Positions 33,220-45,316 are shown, counted from the stretch's first letter. The stretch: 64,000 nucleotides of DNA from Lolium rigidum (GCF_022539505.1 NC_061510.1:94442292-94506291); one strand, 5' to 3'. The notes: generated from the sequence alone by a model not told the origin. Numbers and translations: made by a program.

Positions 33220-35002
33220 TGAAGGAGATATGCCCTAGAGGCAATAATAAAGTAGTTATTATTTATATCTCTATGTTTATGATAAATGTTTATATGTCAT
33301 GCTATAATTGTATTAACCGAAACATTAGTACATGTGTGATATGTAGACAACAAGAAGTTCCTAGTATGCCTCTTAAACTAAGCTTGTTGATTAATGGATG
33401 ATTAGTTTCATAATCATGAACATTGGATGTTATTAATAACAAGGTTATATCATTATATGAATGATGTAATGGACACACCCAATTAAGCATAGCATAAGAT
33501 CTCGTCATTAAGTTATTTGCTATAAGCTTTCGATACATAGTTACCTAGTCCTTATGACCATGAGATCATGTAAATCACTTATACCGGAAAGGTACTTTGA
33601 TTACATCAAACACCACTGCGTAAATGGGTGGTTATAAAGGTGGGATTAAGTATCCGGAAAGTATGAGTTGAGGCATATGGATCAACGGTGGGATTTGTCC
33701 ATCCCGATGACGGATAGATATACTCCGGTCCCTCTCGGTGGAATGTCGTCTAATGTCTTGCAAGCATATGAATGAGTTCATAAGAGACCACATACCACGG
33801 TACGAGTAAAGAGTACTTGTCAGGAGACGAGGTTGAACAAGGTATGGAGTGATACCGAAGATCAAACCTCGGACAAGTAAAATATCGCGTGACAAAAGGA
33901 ATTGGTATCGTATGTGAATGGTTCATTCGATCACTAAAGTCATCGTTGAATATGTGGGAGCCATTATGGATCTCCAGATCCCGCTATTGGTTATTGGTCG
34001 GAGTGAGTAGTCAACCATGTCCGCATAGTTCACGAACCGTAGGGTGACACACTTAAAGTTGGATGTTGAAATGGTAGTACTTGAATATGGAATGGAGTTG
34101 GAATATTTGTTCGGAGTCCCGGATGAGATCCCGGACATCACGAGGAGATCCGGAATGGTCCGAAGAATAAGATTCATATATAGGATGTCATTTTATGTGA
34201 ATAAAATGTCGCGGAAGGTTCTATGGAAGGTTCTAGAAGGTTCTAGAAAAGTCCGGAAGAAACCACCAAGGAAGGTGGAGTCCACATGGGACTCCACCTC
34301 CATGGCCGGCCAACCCTAGTGGGGGAGGAGTCCCAAGTGGACTCCCCCTAGGAGGCCGGCCACCCTCCATATGGGAGGTGGAACTCCCACCTTGGTGGGA
34401 GTCCTAGCTTGGCTAGGTTTCCCTCCCTATGGAGGTTTTTGGTTCGGGTCTTATTCGAAGACTTGGAGACCAACTCTTGGGGATCCACCTATATAATGAG
34501 GGGCATAGGGGAGGGGGCCGGCCACACCAAAGACACAACCTGGCCGCCCCCCTTGAGTGGCCGGCCACCCCCTCCCAAACCCTAGCCGCCCCCTCTCCTC
34601 CATAGCTCCCGCGTGCTTTAGCGAAGCTCCGCCGGAGTTCTCCACCGCCACCGACACCACGCCGTCGTGCTGTCGGATTCAAGAGGAGCTACTACTTCCG
34701 CTGCCCGCTGGAACGGGAGGTGGACGTCGTCTTCATCAACAACCGAACGTGTGACCGAGTACGGAGGTGCTGCCCGTTCGTAGCGCCGGAACCGATCGTG
34801 ATCAAGATCTTCTACGCGCTTTTGCAAGCGGCAAGTGAACGTCTACCGCAGCAACAAGAGCCTCATCTTGTAAGCTTTGGAATCTCTTCAAGGGTGAGAC
34901 TTGATACCCCCTCGTTGCTACCGTCTTCTAGATTGCATCTTGGCTTGGATTGCGTGTTCGCGGTAGGAAATTTTTTTGTTTTCTATGCAACGTTATCCTA
35001 CA
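33220..35002 (+). repeat. Angela 5' LTR
   Basis: 1783 bp, from TGAAGGAGAT to CGTTATCCTACA. A TATA box CTATATAATG lies at 34489-34498. The U3 has GC-rich GGCCGGCCA-type repeats at 34300-34370 and 34500-34570. No coding sequence. Confidence 0.93.
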
Positions 35003-35003
35003 G

Positions 35004-35015
35004 TGGTATCAGAGC
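35004..35015 (+). other. Angela primer binding site
   Basis: TGGTATCAGAGC, complementary to initiator tRNA-Met, one base after the LTR end. The leader 35016-36200 has no gene. Confidence 0.92.
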
Positions 35016-36200
35016 CGTGTCTATGCATAGATGGTTGCACGAGTAGAACACAATGGTTTTGTGGGCGTTGATGCTCTTGTTATCTTTAGTTGAGTACTTT
35101 GCATCTTTATGGCATAGTGGGATGAAGCGGCTCGGACTAACTTTACATGACCGCGTTCATGAGACTTGTTCCTCGTTCGACATGCAACTTGTATTGCATA
35201 AGAGGCTTTGCGGGTGTCTGTCTCTCCTACTATAGTAAAGATTCAATTTACTCTTCTATTGACAACATTAGTATCAACGTTGTGGTTCATGTTTGTAGGT
35301 AGATTAGATCTATATCGAAAACCCTAAACCACGTAAAATATGCAAACCAAATTAGAGAGCGTCTAACTTGTTTTTGCGGGGTTTGGTGATGTGATATGGC
35401 CATAATGTGATGATGAATATGTATGAGATGATCATTATTGTATTGTGGCAACCGGCAGGAGCCTTATGGTTGTCTTTAAATTTCATGTTGAGTAGTATTT
35501 CAAAGTAGTTGTAATAGTTGCTACATGGAGGACAATCATGAAGACGGCGCCATTGACCTTGACGCTACGCCGACGATGATGGAGATCATGCCCGAAGATG
35601 ATGGAGATCATGTCCGTGCTTTGGAGATGAAGATCAAAGGCACAAGACAAAATGGCCATATCATATCACATATGAACTGCATGTGATGTTAATCCTTTTA
35701 TGCATCTTATTTTGCTTAGATCGCGACGGTAGCATTATAAGATGATCCCTCACTAAAATCTCAAGATAATAAAGTGTTCATCCTTAGTAGCACCGTTGCC
35801 AAGACTTGTCGTTTCGAAGCATCTCGTGATGATCGGGTGTGATAGAATCAACAAGTGCATACAACGGGTGCAAGACAGATTTTGCACATGCGGATACTAA
35901 GGTGGCCTTGACGAGCCTAGCATGTACAGACATGGTCTCGGAACACGTGATACCGAAAGGTAGAGCATGAATCATATGGTTGATATGATGAACACTTTGA
36001 GTGTTCGCCATTGAAATTACACCTTGTCTCGTGATGATCGGACTATGGTGTGGTAGATTTGGTTCGTGTGATCACTAAGACAATGCGAGGGATATTGTTT
36101 TGAGTGGGAGTTCACCTAGATTTTTAATTATGTTGAATTAAAATTTGAACTCAATTTGTCATAAACTTAGTCTAAACTATTGCAAATATATGTTGTAGAG

Positions 36201-37020
36201 ATGGCGTCCCCAATCAATTTTAACCAGTTCCTAGAGAAAGAAAAGCTTAAGAGCAACGGTAGCAACTTCACCGACTGGTTCCGTCATGTGAGGATCTTCC
36301 TCTCCGGCGGAAATCTGCAATATGTGCTTGATGCACCGCTAGGTGACCCTCCTGCGAAACTGAAACCGATGAAGTAAAAGCTGTTTACGCGACTCGGAAA
36401 ACTCGGTACTCTCAAGTTCGGTGTGCCATCTTATGCGATACGGAATCCGATCTTCAAAAACGTTTTGAGCACCACGATCCTCATGAGTTGATGAAAGAGT
36501 TGAAGGCTATTTTTGAGACTCATGCGGCCGTGGAATGCTATGAAGCATCGAAACAATTTTTCAGCTGCATGATGGAAGAAGGTAGCTCCGTTAGTGAGCA
36601 CATGCTCGCCATGACCGGGCATGCGAAGAAACTCAGTGACTTGGGAATAGTGATTCCTAACGGATCGGGGATTAATCGTGTCCTTCAATCACCGCCACCA
36701 AGTTACAAGAACTTTGTGATGAACTACAATATGCAGAACATGAACAAGGAGTTACCCGAACTCTTTGGCATGCTAAAAGCTGCTGAGATTGAAATCAAGA
36801 AAGAGCACCAAGTGTTGATGGTCAACAAGACCACCGGTTTCAAGAAACGAGGGCAAGTCTAAGGAAAATTCAAGAAGGGTGGCAAGAAAGCTGCCACGCC
36901 TCCTATGAAACCTAAGAACGGCCCTAAGCCCGATGCTCGAGTGCTATTACTGCAAGGAGAAGGGACACCTGGAAGCGTAATTGCTCCAAGTATCCGGCTG
37001 ATCCGAAGAGCGGCCTTGTC
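36201..37020 (+). pseudogene. Angela gag (frameshifted)
   Basis: The start MASPINFNQFLEKEKLKSNG at 36201 is typical of the family. The frame ends at 36375-36377, and the rest of the gag core continues in another frame (HDPHELMKELKAIFETHAAV, 36470-36530) to about 36862. The remnant of the CCHC knuckle follows near 36940-36990, readable as CYYCKEKGH with the last cysteine in another frame. The breaks sit at GCGAAA (about 36354), GATGCTCGAG (36932-36941) and ACACCTGG (about 36965), places where CTG or CAG would be expected. Confidence 0.85.
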
Positions 37021-37039
37021 AAGAAGAAGAAACAAGGTA

Positions 37040-38393
37040 TATCTGATATACATGTTATAGATGTTTATCTCACTGGTTCTCGTTCTAGTACCTGGGTATT
37101 TGATACTGGTTCGGTTGCTCATATCTGTAACTCGAAACAAGAACTAAAGAATAAACAAAGACTACTGAAAGATGAAGTAACGATGCGCGTTGGAAATGGA
37201 TCCAAAGTCGATGTGATCGCTGTCGGCACACTTCCTCTACATCTACCTTCGGGATTAGTTTTAAGCCTAAATAATTGTTATTTTGTACCCGCGTTAAGCA
37301 TGAACATTATATCTGGATCTTGTTTAATACAAGACGGTTATTCATTCAAGTCTGAGAATAATGGTTGTTCTATTTTTATGAATAATATCTTTTATGGTCG
37401 AGCACCACAAAAGAATGGCTTATTTCTGTTAGATCTCGATAGTAGTGATACATATACATAACATTGATGCTAAGCGAATTAAATTGAATTATAATTCTAC
37501 TTATATGTGGCACTGTCGTCTTGGTCATATTGGAGTGAAACGCATGAAGAAACTCCATACCGATGGATTACTTGAATCACTTGACTTTGAGTCACTTGAT
37601 AGATGCGAAGCATGTCCAATGGGAAAAATGACTAAGACTCCATTTTCACGGTATAATGGAGCGAGCTCACCGACTTATTGGAAATCATACATACCGATGT
37701 GTGCGGACCAATGAGCGTAGCATCGCGCGGTGGTTATCGTTATGTTCTAACCTTCACGGATGATCCGAGTAGATATGGGTATATCTATTTCATGAAACAT
37801 AAATCCGAAACTTTCGAGAAGTTTAAGGAATTCCAAAGTGAAGTAGAAAATCAACGTAACAAGAAGATCAAATTTCTACGATCTGATCGTGGAGGTGAAT
37901 ATCCGAGTTATGAGTTTGGCATGCATTTAAAGAAATGCGGAATACTTTCACAATTGACACCGCCGGGAACACCTCAACGTAATGGTGTGTCCGAACGTCG
38001 TAATCGAACTCTCTTAGATATGGTTCGTTCTATGATGTCTCTTACTGATTTGCCGTTATCATTTTGGAGTTATGCATTAGAGACAGCCGCATTCACTTTA
38101 AATACAGCACCATCAAAATCCGTAGAAACGACACCGTATGAATTATGGTTTAATAAGAAACCTAAGTTGTCGTTCCTGAAAGTTTGGGGTTGCGAAGCCT
38201 ATGTAAAGAAGTTACAACCGGACAAGCTAGAACCCAAAGCGCAGAAATGCGTCTTCATAGGATACCCTAAGGAAACTATAGGGTATACTTTCTATCACAA
38301 ATCCGAAGGCAAAATATTTGTTGCTAAGAACGGAACCTTTCTTGAGAAAGAATTTCTCACTAAAGAAGTGACTTGGAAGAAAAGTAGAACTCG
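37040..38393 (+). pseudogene. Angela protease and integrase (frameshifted)
   Basis: The protease motif is in STWVFDTGSVAHICN (37088-37132), the D-T-G active site. A GAG-pre-integrase zinc segment follows (MWHCRLGHIGVKRMKKLHTD and CEACPMGK, about 37507-37630). The integrase frame 37678-38397 has the catalytic triad: Asp in HTDVCG, Asp in RSDRGGEY and Glu in NGVSERRN, with 35 residues between the last two. Frame changes near 37460 and 37670 separate the parts. A TGA closes the frame at 38395-38397. The enzymes would process the polyprotein and insert cDNA. Confidence 0.9.
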
Positions 38394-38999
38394 ATGAGAT
38401 TGATGAATCTATACTCGTTGATCATAGTAGCGCGATCATCGGAAGTTGTACCTGTACCGCCTACACCGGCAACGAGAGGAAGCTAATGATAATGATCATG
38501 TAACTTCGAACGAGGAAACTATCGAACCTCGCGGATCGACAAGGGAACGTACCACTCCTGATTGGTTTGATCCTTGTCTAAATGTCATGATTGTGGATAA
38601 CAATGATGAGGACCCTGCGACGTATGAAGAAGCGATGATGAGCCCAGATTCCAACAAATGGCAAGAAGCCATGAAATCCGAAATGGGATCCATGTATGAT
38701 AACAAAGTATGGACTTTGGTAGACTTACCCGATAGCCGAAAGGTCATCGAGAATAAATGGATCTTCAAGAGAAAAACAGATGCTGATGGTAATATTACTG
38801 TCTATAAAGCTCGACTTGTCGCAAAGGGTTTCCGACAAATTCAAGGAGTTGACTACGATGAGACTTTCTCACCTGCAGCGAAGCTAAAATCTGTGAGGAT
38901 TTTGTTAGCAATAGCTGCATTTTTCGATTATGAGATTTGGCAGATGGATGTCAAAACGGCGTTCCTTAATGGAGACATTGAGGAAGAGTTGTATATGGT
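38394..38999 (+). pseudogene. Angela reverse transcriptase, N-terminal part
   Basis: The RVT_2 domain begins with the copia signature NKWIFKRKTDADG and YKARLVAKGF (about 38752-38830) and reaches QMDVKTAFLNGDIEEELYMV at 38999, where the RT-F LTR interrupts it. The catalytic YVDD block lies beyond the break and is absent from the window. Confidence 0.9.
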
Positions 39000-40163
39000 T
39001 GTTATCACCAGATTTTGGCCAAATCAGGAGGTGGGCCGCGATTGGAGATGGGCTTGAAGAATATATATAGAAGGAATACATGAATCGGCCGTGTGTACCA
39101 AGTTTGGGCTAATTGCCCGTGTATCTGTATCATAGTAGGATACATGTCGTTTAGAAGTTAGAGTTTTACCCGTGCACGGTTAGGTGCACGCCTGAATTAG
39201 AAAGTCCCCCGGACTATAAATATGTATCTAGGGTTTATGAAATAAACAACAACCAACGTTCACCACAACCAATCTCGGCGCATCGCCAACTCCCCCGTCT
39301 CGAGGGTTTCTTCCGGGTAAGCACCATGCTGCCTAGATCGCATCTTGCGATCTAGGCGGCGCTACGTTTATTCGTCCCCCATGCGTTGCTCGTGCTTGAA
39401 TCCTTTTTGATGGCGAGCAACGTAGTTATCATAGGTGTTTTAGGGTTAGCATTGTTCTTCGTATCATATGCTATCGTCGTGCAACCCTTAGGCATCTAGC
39501 CGCCCTTACGCCTGTCATGGGTGTAAGGCGGCACCCGCTTGATCATCGTTTAGTAGATCCGATCCGTTACGGTTGCTCCTTGTTCTTCAAGGATTAGTTT
39601 AATATCTGCAATAGTTAGGCCTTACAAAGGGTTGGAGGATCCGGCGGCGCGCAGGGTGTCGTTTGCTAGTCCTAGACGGGATGTTCCGGGATCAACCTCG
39701 TGTTGGTTTCTAGGCCTTGTCTAGGACCGGCTCACGATCACCGTGCGTGGCCGCGAGGCCCAATCGTGAGTAGGATGATCCGATTATGCGGTGAAAACCC
39801 TAAATCGTCGTAGATCGCTTTAGCTTTATCTTGATCAAGCGGGACCACCATATATTCGTACACCTTGTACGAATCATGGGTGGATCGGCTCTTTGAGCCG
39901 ATTCACGGGATAACTCGAGAGCCGATCGAGGCTCGTATTTAACGTTTACGTGTATGCCATGCAGGAAACTAAGCGAGGCATCATCCAACACCTTCCCGAC
40001 CAGGTATAGGTCGGGTGGCACGCCCTTGCATCAGCATCGGACGTGTGCGCGAAGGCTTTGCGGGCCGTCGCTCGGAGGGACCGGGGCCGGCCGCGAGTCT
40101 CGGGAGATTCCCGGCTCTACGGTGTTGCCCATCGCTGCCCGCCGGTGGGTTTCGACCGCAACA
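39000..40163 (+). repeat. RT-F 5' LTR
   Basis: From TGTTATCACCAG to GACCGCAACA, inverted ends TGTT/AACA. It contains a TATA box ACTATAAATA at 39213-39222 and a perfect hairpin at 39331-39357 (12-bp arms GCCTAGATCGCA and TGCGATCTAGGC, 3-base loop). Confidence 0.88.
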
Positions 40164-40168
40164 CATTC

Positions 40169-40186
40169 CGGCACGCCCGGTGGGAC
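40169..40186 (+). other. RT-F primer binding site (tRNA-Arg type)
   Basis: CGGCACGCCCGGTGGGAC, five bases after the LTR end; it is complementary to the GTCCCACCGGGCGTGCC end I associate with a plant tRNA-Arg. Confidence 0.65.
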
Positions 40187-40224
40187 CATCTTCGACATCC
40201 ACCGCATCGCCATCTACATCCGAG

Positions 40225-42693
40225 ATGGCGGAAGGCACTCCGGTTAAGTACGAGGATCCGGCCGACGAGCTCAAGAAGAAGCATGACGAGATCAAGGCGG
40301 TCCTCGAAGCCGACCTCATCGGCTCTTTTCACGAACCCACTCACATGGCATCGGGTGGAAAGGGTTCTCACCTGAAGGCGCGCTCGATGGAGTGGACCTG
40401 TCCGCCCCGTCGGAAGAACGCACCGGGTCGGCTGCGTCGAGGAGATCAACTTCATGGTGGCTCATTCGCCGCACCGCCATTACGAGAGCTCTGGTGAACA
40501 CTTTGGAGCGTGTCGCTCTTCGCGTGATCCAGGAAATCATGAGCCATCGGTACTCTCCGACAGGACCGGCTCTGGGGACGTACCAAGGAGAGATGCCACT
40601 CCACTCCCGTCCACCGCTGCCGTTCGCGTTGGCAGCACCAGAAGTGCCGAACTCATCGGCCTACGTCGTCTACAAGATTGGTGGTGACCCTAGTGACTAC
40701 CAATTCCTACATGAGGCGCCCAAGGAGATCCCGCACGGATACACGTGCGCATACGTGCCGAGCTGCGATGGCTCGGGCAATCTCGAACCGAGGCTGCAAC
40801 GAGCGGGGACTTCCGGAACAGCCGGGAGGAACGTCGGGAGCGGATATTGAGAAGCGGACGTGGCTAGCTAAGTATGCCACTCCGACAAACCTCCGGAGCT
40901 CAGCTCCTGCGGTTGGCTCGGAGCTGGAAAAGCAAGCATGGCTGGCTAAGTATGCCACCCCGGCGAATCTTCGGGGTTCGACGCCTTCGGCCATCACCGC
41001 GGATCAGATTTGTACAACTCGAAAGACCAGTTCGGCATGATGCCGAAAAGGAGGACAATCGGCTATACCAAGCCGTACCCCAACGAGTACGAATTGATCC
41101 CGCTACCACCCAAGTATCGGCTCCCCGACTTCACAAAGTTTAGTGGATCGAGATGGTTCCAACTCCATCGAACATGTGAGCCGATATTTGGCACGAGCTG
41201 GGCACGATCTCGGCATCGGACGAGCTGCGTGTGAGGTTCTTCGCACGGTCCCTCACAGGATCGGCTTTCGGGTGGTACACATCGCTGCCACCGAACTCGG
41301 TCCGGACTTGGAAGCGGTTGGAAGAGCGAGTTCCACATACGGTATCACTCGGAGGCTTCCGAGGCTGGCATTGTCGATCTTGCACAAGTACGACGAAGCG
41401 CGGGGAAACGGTGTCGAATACATCCAGCGCTTCGGGACCATTAGGAACCGATGCTATTCGGTTCACGTAAGTGAAAAAGAAGCGATCGAGTTGGCGGTGG
41501 TGGGTCTCTCATCATCGATCAAGGACGTGGCCTCCCAAGCGGACTACCCTTCATTGGCGCACATGGTGCGAAGGCTGTCAGCATATGAACAGGCGCCACC
41601 CGGATGTTTACCGGGACAAATTCAAGCGTGCGGTGGTCCTGGTTGAGGCAGGCGAGGATGAAGGTGCTGCGGGAGATCAAGAGGTAGCAGTGGCTGAATG
41701 GACTCGGACGGCAAGCCCCGTGTCCTGTAAGTGGGTTAAGCCACAAGGTCCTCCAAAAGGGTTCGACTTCGACGTGACCAAAGCTGAGCAGATTTTTGAC
41801 CGCTTACTCAAGGAGAAGCAGCTAAAGGTACCCGAAGGCCACAAGATCCCCACGGTGCAGGAGCTGAACGGGAAGCCATACTGCAAGTGGCATAACACGT
41901 TCACCCACGCCACTAACGACTGTAGGGTGTGGCGTCAGCAGGTCCAAATGGCGATAGAAAAAGGGCGGCTAATTTTCAACCGGTACGCCATGAAGGTCGA
42001 CACACACCCCTTCCCCGCCGTTAACATGGTGGAGTGCACTTACCCGGAGGGTGCCAGCCAGATTTCTCGTGCAATATCAACATGGTAGGACCCGGGCACC
42101 ACTCTGGTAAGGACGGAGATGAGGGCAGCTGCTCTCATAGCAAGGACACAGAGGGAGCCGCTCCACGCGATCGGCTCCGTCACGACGGCAAGCGCTACAT
42201 CACAGAGGGAGAAGTGAGGAACGTAAGGTATCAGCGACCTCTCTCTGTTCACCTCCTCAACAAGTATGTGGGTCAATACGACCAACGCCGACGATACAAC
42301 GACGATGATGAAAAAGATCGTCTGGCTAGGGACGACAGGAGACGTCGTCGGCATGATCGCGACGAGGAGCGGTATGAGCGCCACGCCAAGGAAAAGTCGA
42401 GAGAGCAAGACGACGTGGATAGGCACTGGGACTGCCCCTTCTTCAGACACTGCTGGGATTCAGGAATAAGCCGATTGCCTACAGTCGGCAACTGCCCAGA
42501 ATGCAAACAAAAGAAGGAGGATGCAGCTAACGTGTCCGTGTTCAAACGCCTAGGGCCTCTCCCGCCTCGGAACAAGCACGCTGAGTCCTCTCGGGTAGAA
42601 GATCTCGAGGAACTAGAGGACGATGATGAAGCAGAAGACAGGTATCATCGGCCAAGGTGGTGCCCCGATGGGCTCAGCCGTTCCCAAAAGTGA
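40225..42693 (+). pseudogene. RT-F gag (many frameshifts)
   Basis: The start MAEGTPVKYEDPADELKKKH is at 40225. Fragments in alternating frames follow: ALRVIQEIMSHRYSPTGPAL (about 40520), two tandem copies of a unit with WLAKYATP (40860-40886 and 40940-40970), YTKPYPNEYELIPLPPKYRL with the retrotransposon gag core after it (LTGSAFGWYTSLPPNSVRTW near 41250-41310), a KWHNTFTHATNDC segment (about 41888-41925) and a Cys/His cluster near 42430-42510 (CPFFRHCWDSG...CPEC) that is probably the zinc knuckle. About ten frame changes are needed. Several coincide with altered CTG/CAG triplets, so the true state of the gene is uncertain. Confidence 0.75.
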
Positions 42694-42714
42694 AGGGTTC
42701 AGCGACTACGTGGG

Positions 42715-43527
42715 TTGGAGGAAGCTGAAAGGTTATACCTGCACACGTTGAGGAAGGCGCGGCCTGATCTGGCCGCTGAAATTCAGCGAACCCTGGACGA
42801 AGAAGGTCGGCCACAAAGGAAAGAGTGGCGCCCCAGACAAAAGAAATCCGATGATGAGACATCGGCTGGCACAAACATGGTGTTCATCCTTCCAACGGAG
42901 TTTAGTGCTCCAGGATTATACGAAGCACCTGTGGCACAACTTGACTGCGGCCCACGGCCGGTCATCTTCGAGAAGCCACGAGAAAGAAGTTACAGGCATC
43001 TGAAGGCCCTATACTTGCGAGGTTACATCAATGGGCAGCCTGTCAACAAGATGTTGGTGGACACCGGAGCGGCGATTAACATTATGCCATACTCCATGCT
43101 ACGTCGGTTGGGACGCTCCAGCTCGGATCCGATCAAGACAAATGTGACAACGAGCGATTTCAACGGCCAAGCATCCGACGCACAAGGTGTTCTGAATGTG
43201 GATCTGACCGTAGGAAGGAAAACCGTCCCTACGACGTTCTGTATTGTCGACAGCAAGAGCTCCTACGCTGTCCTACTAGGGAGAGATTGGATCCACGCCA
43301 ACTGTTGCATTCCATCCACGATGCACCAATTCCTAATATAGTGGGATGGAGATGAAGTAGAAGTCGTCCGCGCAGATGATTCAGCCGAGATTTCAACGGC
43401 TGGCATGAACGTTTGGGAGACATCAGGCCAGGAGCCACTCTCAGGCATCAATTTGGACGACTGCGAGCGCATCGACGTGACAAAGGACGGGGTGAGGCTG
43501 GTGTTATCCACCGGCCTGACCGTGTAA
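42715..43527 (+). pseudogene. RT-F aspartic protease
   Basis: The frame 42715-43341 contains LVDTGAAINIMPYSMLRRLG, the D-T-G active site, and LLGRDWIHANCCIPS as the second conserved block. An in-frame TAG at 43339-43341 is followed by the same frame continuing to 43525-43527 (WDGDEVEVVRADDS... to VLSTGLTV). Beyond this the sequence is noncoding where reverse transcriptase would begin. Confidence 0.8.
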
Positions 43528-44645
43528 CAAAAGCAACATCGATGGACAAACGTGGTGATGCCGATCCAGGTGATCGGCCCCAAGGATTTATGGAGGAACA
43601 TTGCAAAAACCTTCATCGAGCAAGCAACGTGGAGGCCGATTCCAGCAATCGGCCAAAATTATCATCACCATCCATTCTGCCTGGGTTCAACGCCAATCTA
43701 ATGGGCAATAGGGTTACGTCGGCTAATGAGCTAGAAGAAGTCCACACTGGTCCTAATCAAGCCGACATTCGCATAGAGTGCCTTGGCTGATCACAGAGCC
43801 GATTTCAGCGATTACCGGCAGAATCGGCTCGGGGGCACCTAATCGGATGAACATGTGCGATACATGTGCGGTGAAACATTGGGGGCCGATAGAAAAATCG
43901 GCCTGTAAAAAAATCTCACGCGAGTTTCTCGCAAATGTACGAGCCGATGCACGGGCATCGACTTTAGAGCTGAGGGACAAAGCCGATGCATGGCCATCGA
44001 CTCTAGCACAATGACACAGGATCTACCAGTTACGTGTTCAAAACACAAGGACCTCCAGCTCGGTGTCAGAGGGATTATGTTTCTGAGCCGTTGTGCGAGC
44101 ATCTGCAATATCGACTTTCCACGGAAGGAAGGTGATCGGCTGCGGCCGACTCCGCGTGGCGGTTTTCTCTGCGTGTCCGCATCACTGTCTTCACCTCGAC
44201 TGAGGCTCGGGGGGCAGCTGGCCTGGTGGATACTCTGTTTTTGGAAGCCGATTGGGTGGCCATCGGTTAGTCCTGCATCGCGATTTTCGTCAAGGGTGGT
44301 GATCCAGCGGAGCTCAAACTCATTGGTCGAAAAGATGAAAGATATATCATGAGGGCTTGATGCGCTGACATCGGCTTATTGAGCTTTAACCAAGTTCACG
44401 ATCACCCCGTGGTCGAGGAGATGAAGGACGGATTACGAGAGACCGAGGCGTTGCCCTCGGCTCATTGAGCATTGGCTAAGTGATGATCGGCAGAATCAGT
44501 ATGAGGGGAAATCGGCTAAATTGGCATAAAGGAAATCGGCAAAATCAAATTGGGGAATTTCTTCATTGATAAACGAGATTTCTTACATAGAAGAGCTGAT
44601 ACATTTCCCCGTCTACTACTACTGATCCTATGCTAAGGGTCCTAT
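43528..44645 (+). other. RT-F noncoding region in place of pol
   Basis: No reverse transcriptase, RNase H or integrase motif can be found. The stretch is rich in short repeats of the type GCCGAT/ATCGGC (for example AGCCGATGCACGGGCATCGA and a near copy about 60 bases later at 43940-44002). It corresponds to the 3' part of the internal region. Confidence 0.6.
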
Positions 44646-45161
44646 CTACGGGCCGTCGCTGCCCTCGTCGTCACCGCCGTCGCCGCTGTCGGCGCTACTC
44701 CCGGCGGGCTCGTCGTCGCTGCTGTAGCGGCCGCCGGCGGGACCTTCGTTGTCCTCGTCCTCCTCGTCGTCGTCGTCGTCGCTGTCGAAATCACTGAGAT
44801 TCCCCGGCCAGGGGCAATGGCGCTTGGCCGACGGCTCGTCGGAGGAGCTGTCGTCGTCCTCCTCCTCTTCCTCCTCCTTCGCCTCCTCAGAGGAGGTGAA
44901 GTCGTCCCAGGAGAAGTGATCGTCATCGCTCTCCTCCTCCGATTCCCCGTCGGCAAGGAAGCGGAGGTCGCTCTCCCCGTCCGTCGAGGGCTTGTCGTCC
45001 TCGGACCAGACGGAGAAGTCATGGCCGGGCTCCTCCCCGGCTTCTATGGCGCGGTGGATGTTGGCCGCGTGGACCTCCTGTGGGTCCCGTTCTGGCGTCG
45101 GCTCGTGGGAGGAAGAGGACTCGATGGAAAGTCCCGATGAGGCGGAGGAGGAAGGAGACAT
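44646..45161 (-). CDS. Antisense acidic ORF of the Tat-lineage element
   Basis: An unbroken frame of 171 codons on the strand opposite to gag-protease. It starts MSPSSSASSGLSIESSSSHE (ATG at 45159-45161) and has a Ser-rich N-terminus and a central part (EEAKEEEEEEDDDSSSDEPS). A single basic patch (AKRHCPWPGN) follows, then a run of Asp/Glu (FDSDDDDDEEDEDNEGPAGG), and the protein ends GSDGP. It is extremely acidic and predicted disordered, with no catalytic motif. A TATA-like CTTTATTTAA (reverse complement of 45228-45237) stands about 70 bp upstream. Extra antisense ORFs at this position, between pol and the 3' LTR, are known in Tat-lineage elements such as Grande and Retand; their function is unknown. 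It is intact while gag is broken. Confidence 0.7.
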   Translation of the reverse strand: MSPSSSASSGLSIESSSSHEPTPERDPQEVHAANIHRAIEAGEEPGHDFSVWSEDDKPSTDGESDLRFLADGESEEESDDDHFSWDDFTSSEEAKEEEEEEDDDSSSDEPSAKRHCPWPGNLSDFDSDDDDDEEDEDNEGPAGGRYSSDDEPAGSSADSGDGGDDEGSDGP

Positions 45162-45227
45162 GGTGGCGCAGGAGGGCTTTTGGAGTGCTATTGCGGAGAG
45201 GATGAGGAGGAGAACTGTTCGATGTGG

Positions 45228-45237
45228 TTAAATAAAG
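45228..45237 (-). promoter_or_regulatory. TATA-like box before the antisense ORF
   Basis: CTTTATTTAA on the minus strand, 67-76 bases before the ATG at 45161, with a C-rich CTCCTCCTCATCCTC leader between. The placement is suitable for a dedicated promoter. Confidence 0.45.
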
Positions 45238-45316
45238 AAGATGGAGTTTAATGTTCGAACAGTTTTCGAGGAGGTGGTGCCAAAAAACTGTCAAATCGTG
45301 CAGAGAAGTTGGGAAG

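Larger units (their letters stand above)
33220..38999 (+). mobile_element. RT-E: Angela-type copia retrotransposon, 5' two-thirds
   Basis: The LTR begins TGAAGGAGATATGCCCTAGA, which I recognise as the Angela/BARE-1/WIS family, abundant in Triticeae. Order: LTR, tRNA-Met primer site, leader, gag, protease, integrase, start of reverse transcriptase. It is cut at 38999 by RT-F. The candidate left target duplication is ATGCC (33215-33219). No 3' half appears on the far side of RT-F. Confidence 0.92.

Noticed and set aside
42034..42693. Arg/Asp-rich frame as a separate nuclear SR-like protein
   Set aside because: It is in line with RT-F gag, carries the zinc-knuckle-like cluster and leads into the protease, so it is part of the retroelement polyprotein.
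44642..45022. Second minus-strand frame (Arg/Thr-rich) over the antisense ORF
   Set aside because: A frame-shifted shadow of the acidic antisense ORF: codons for Asp and Glu read one base over give Arg and Thr runs.
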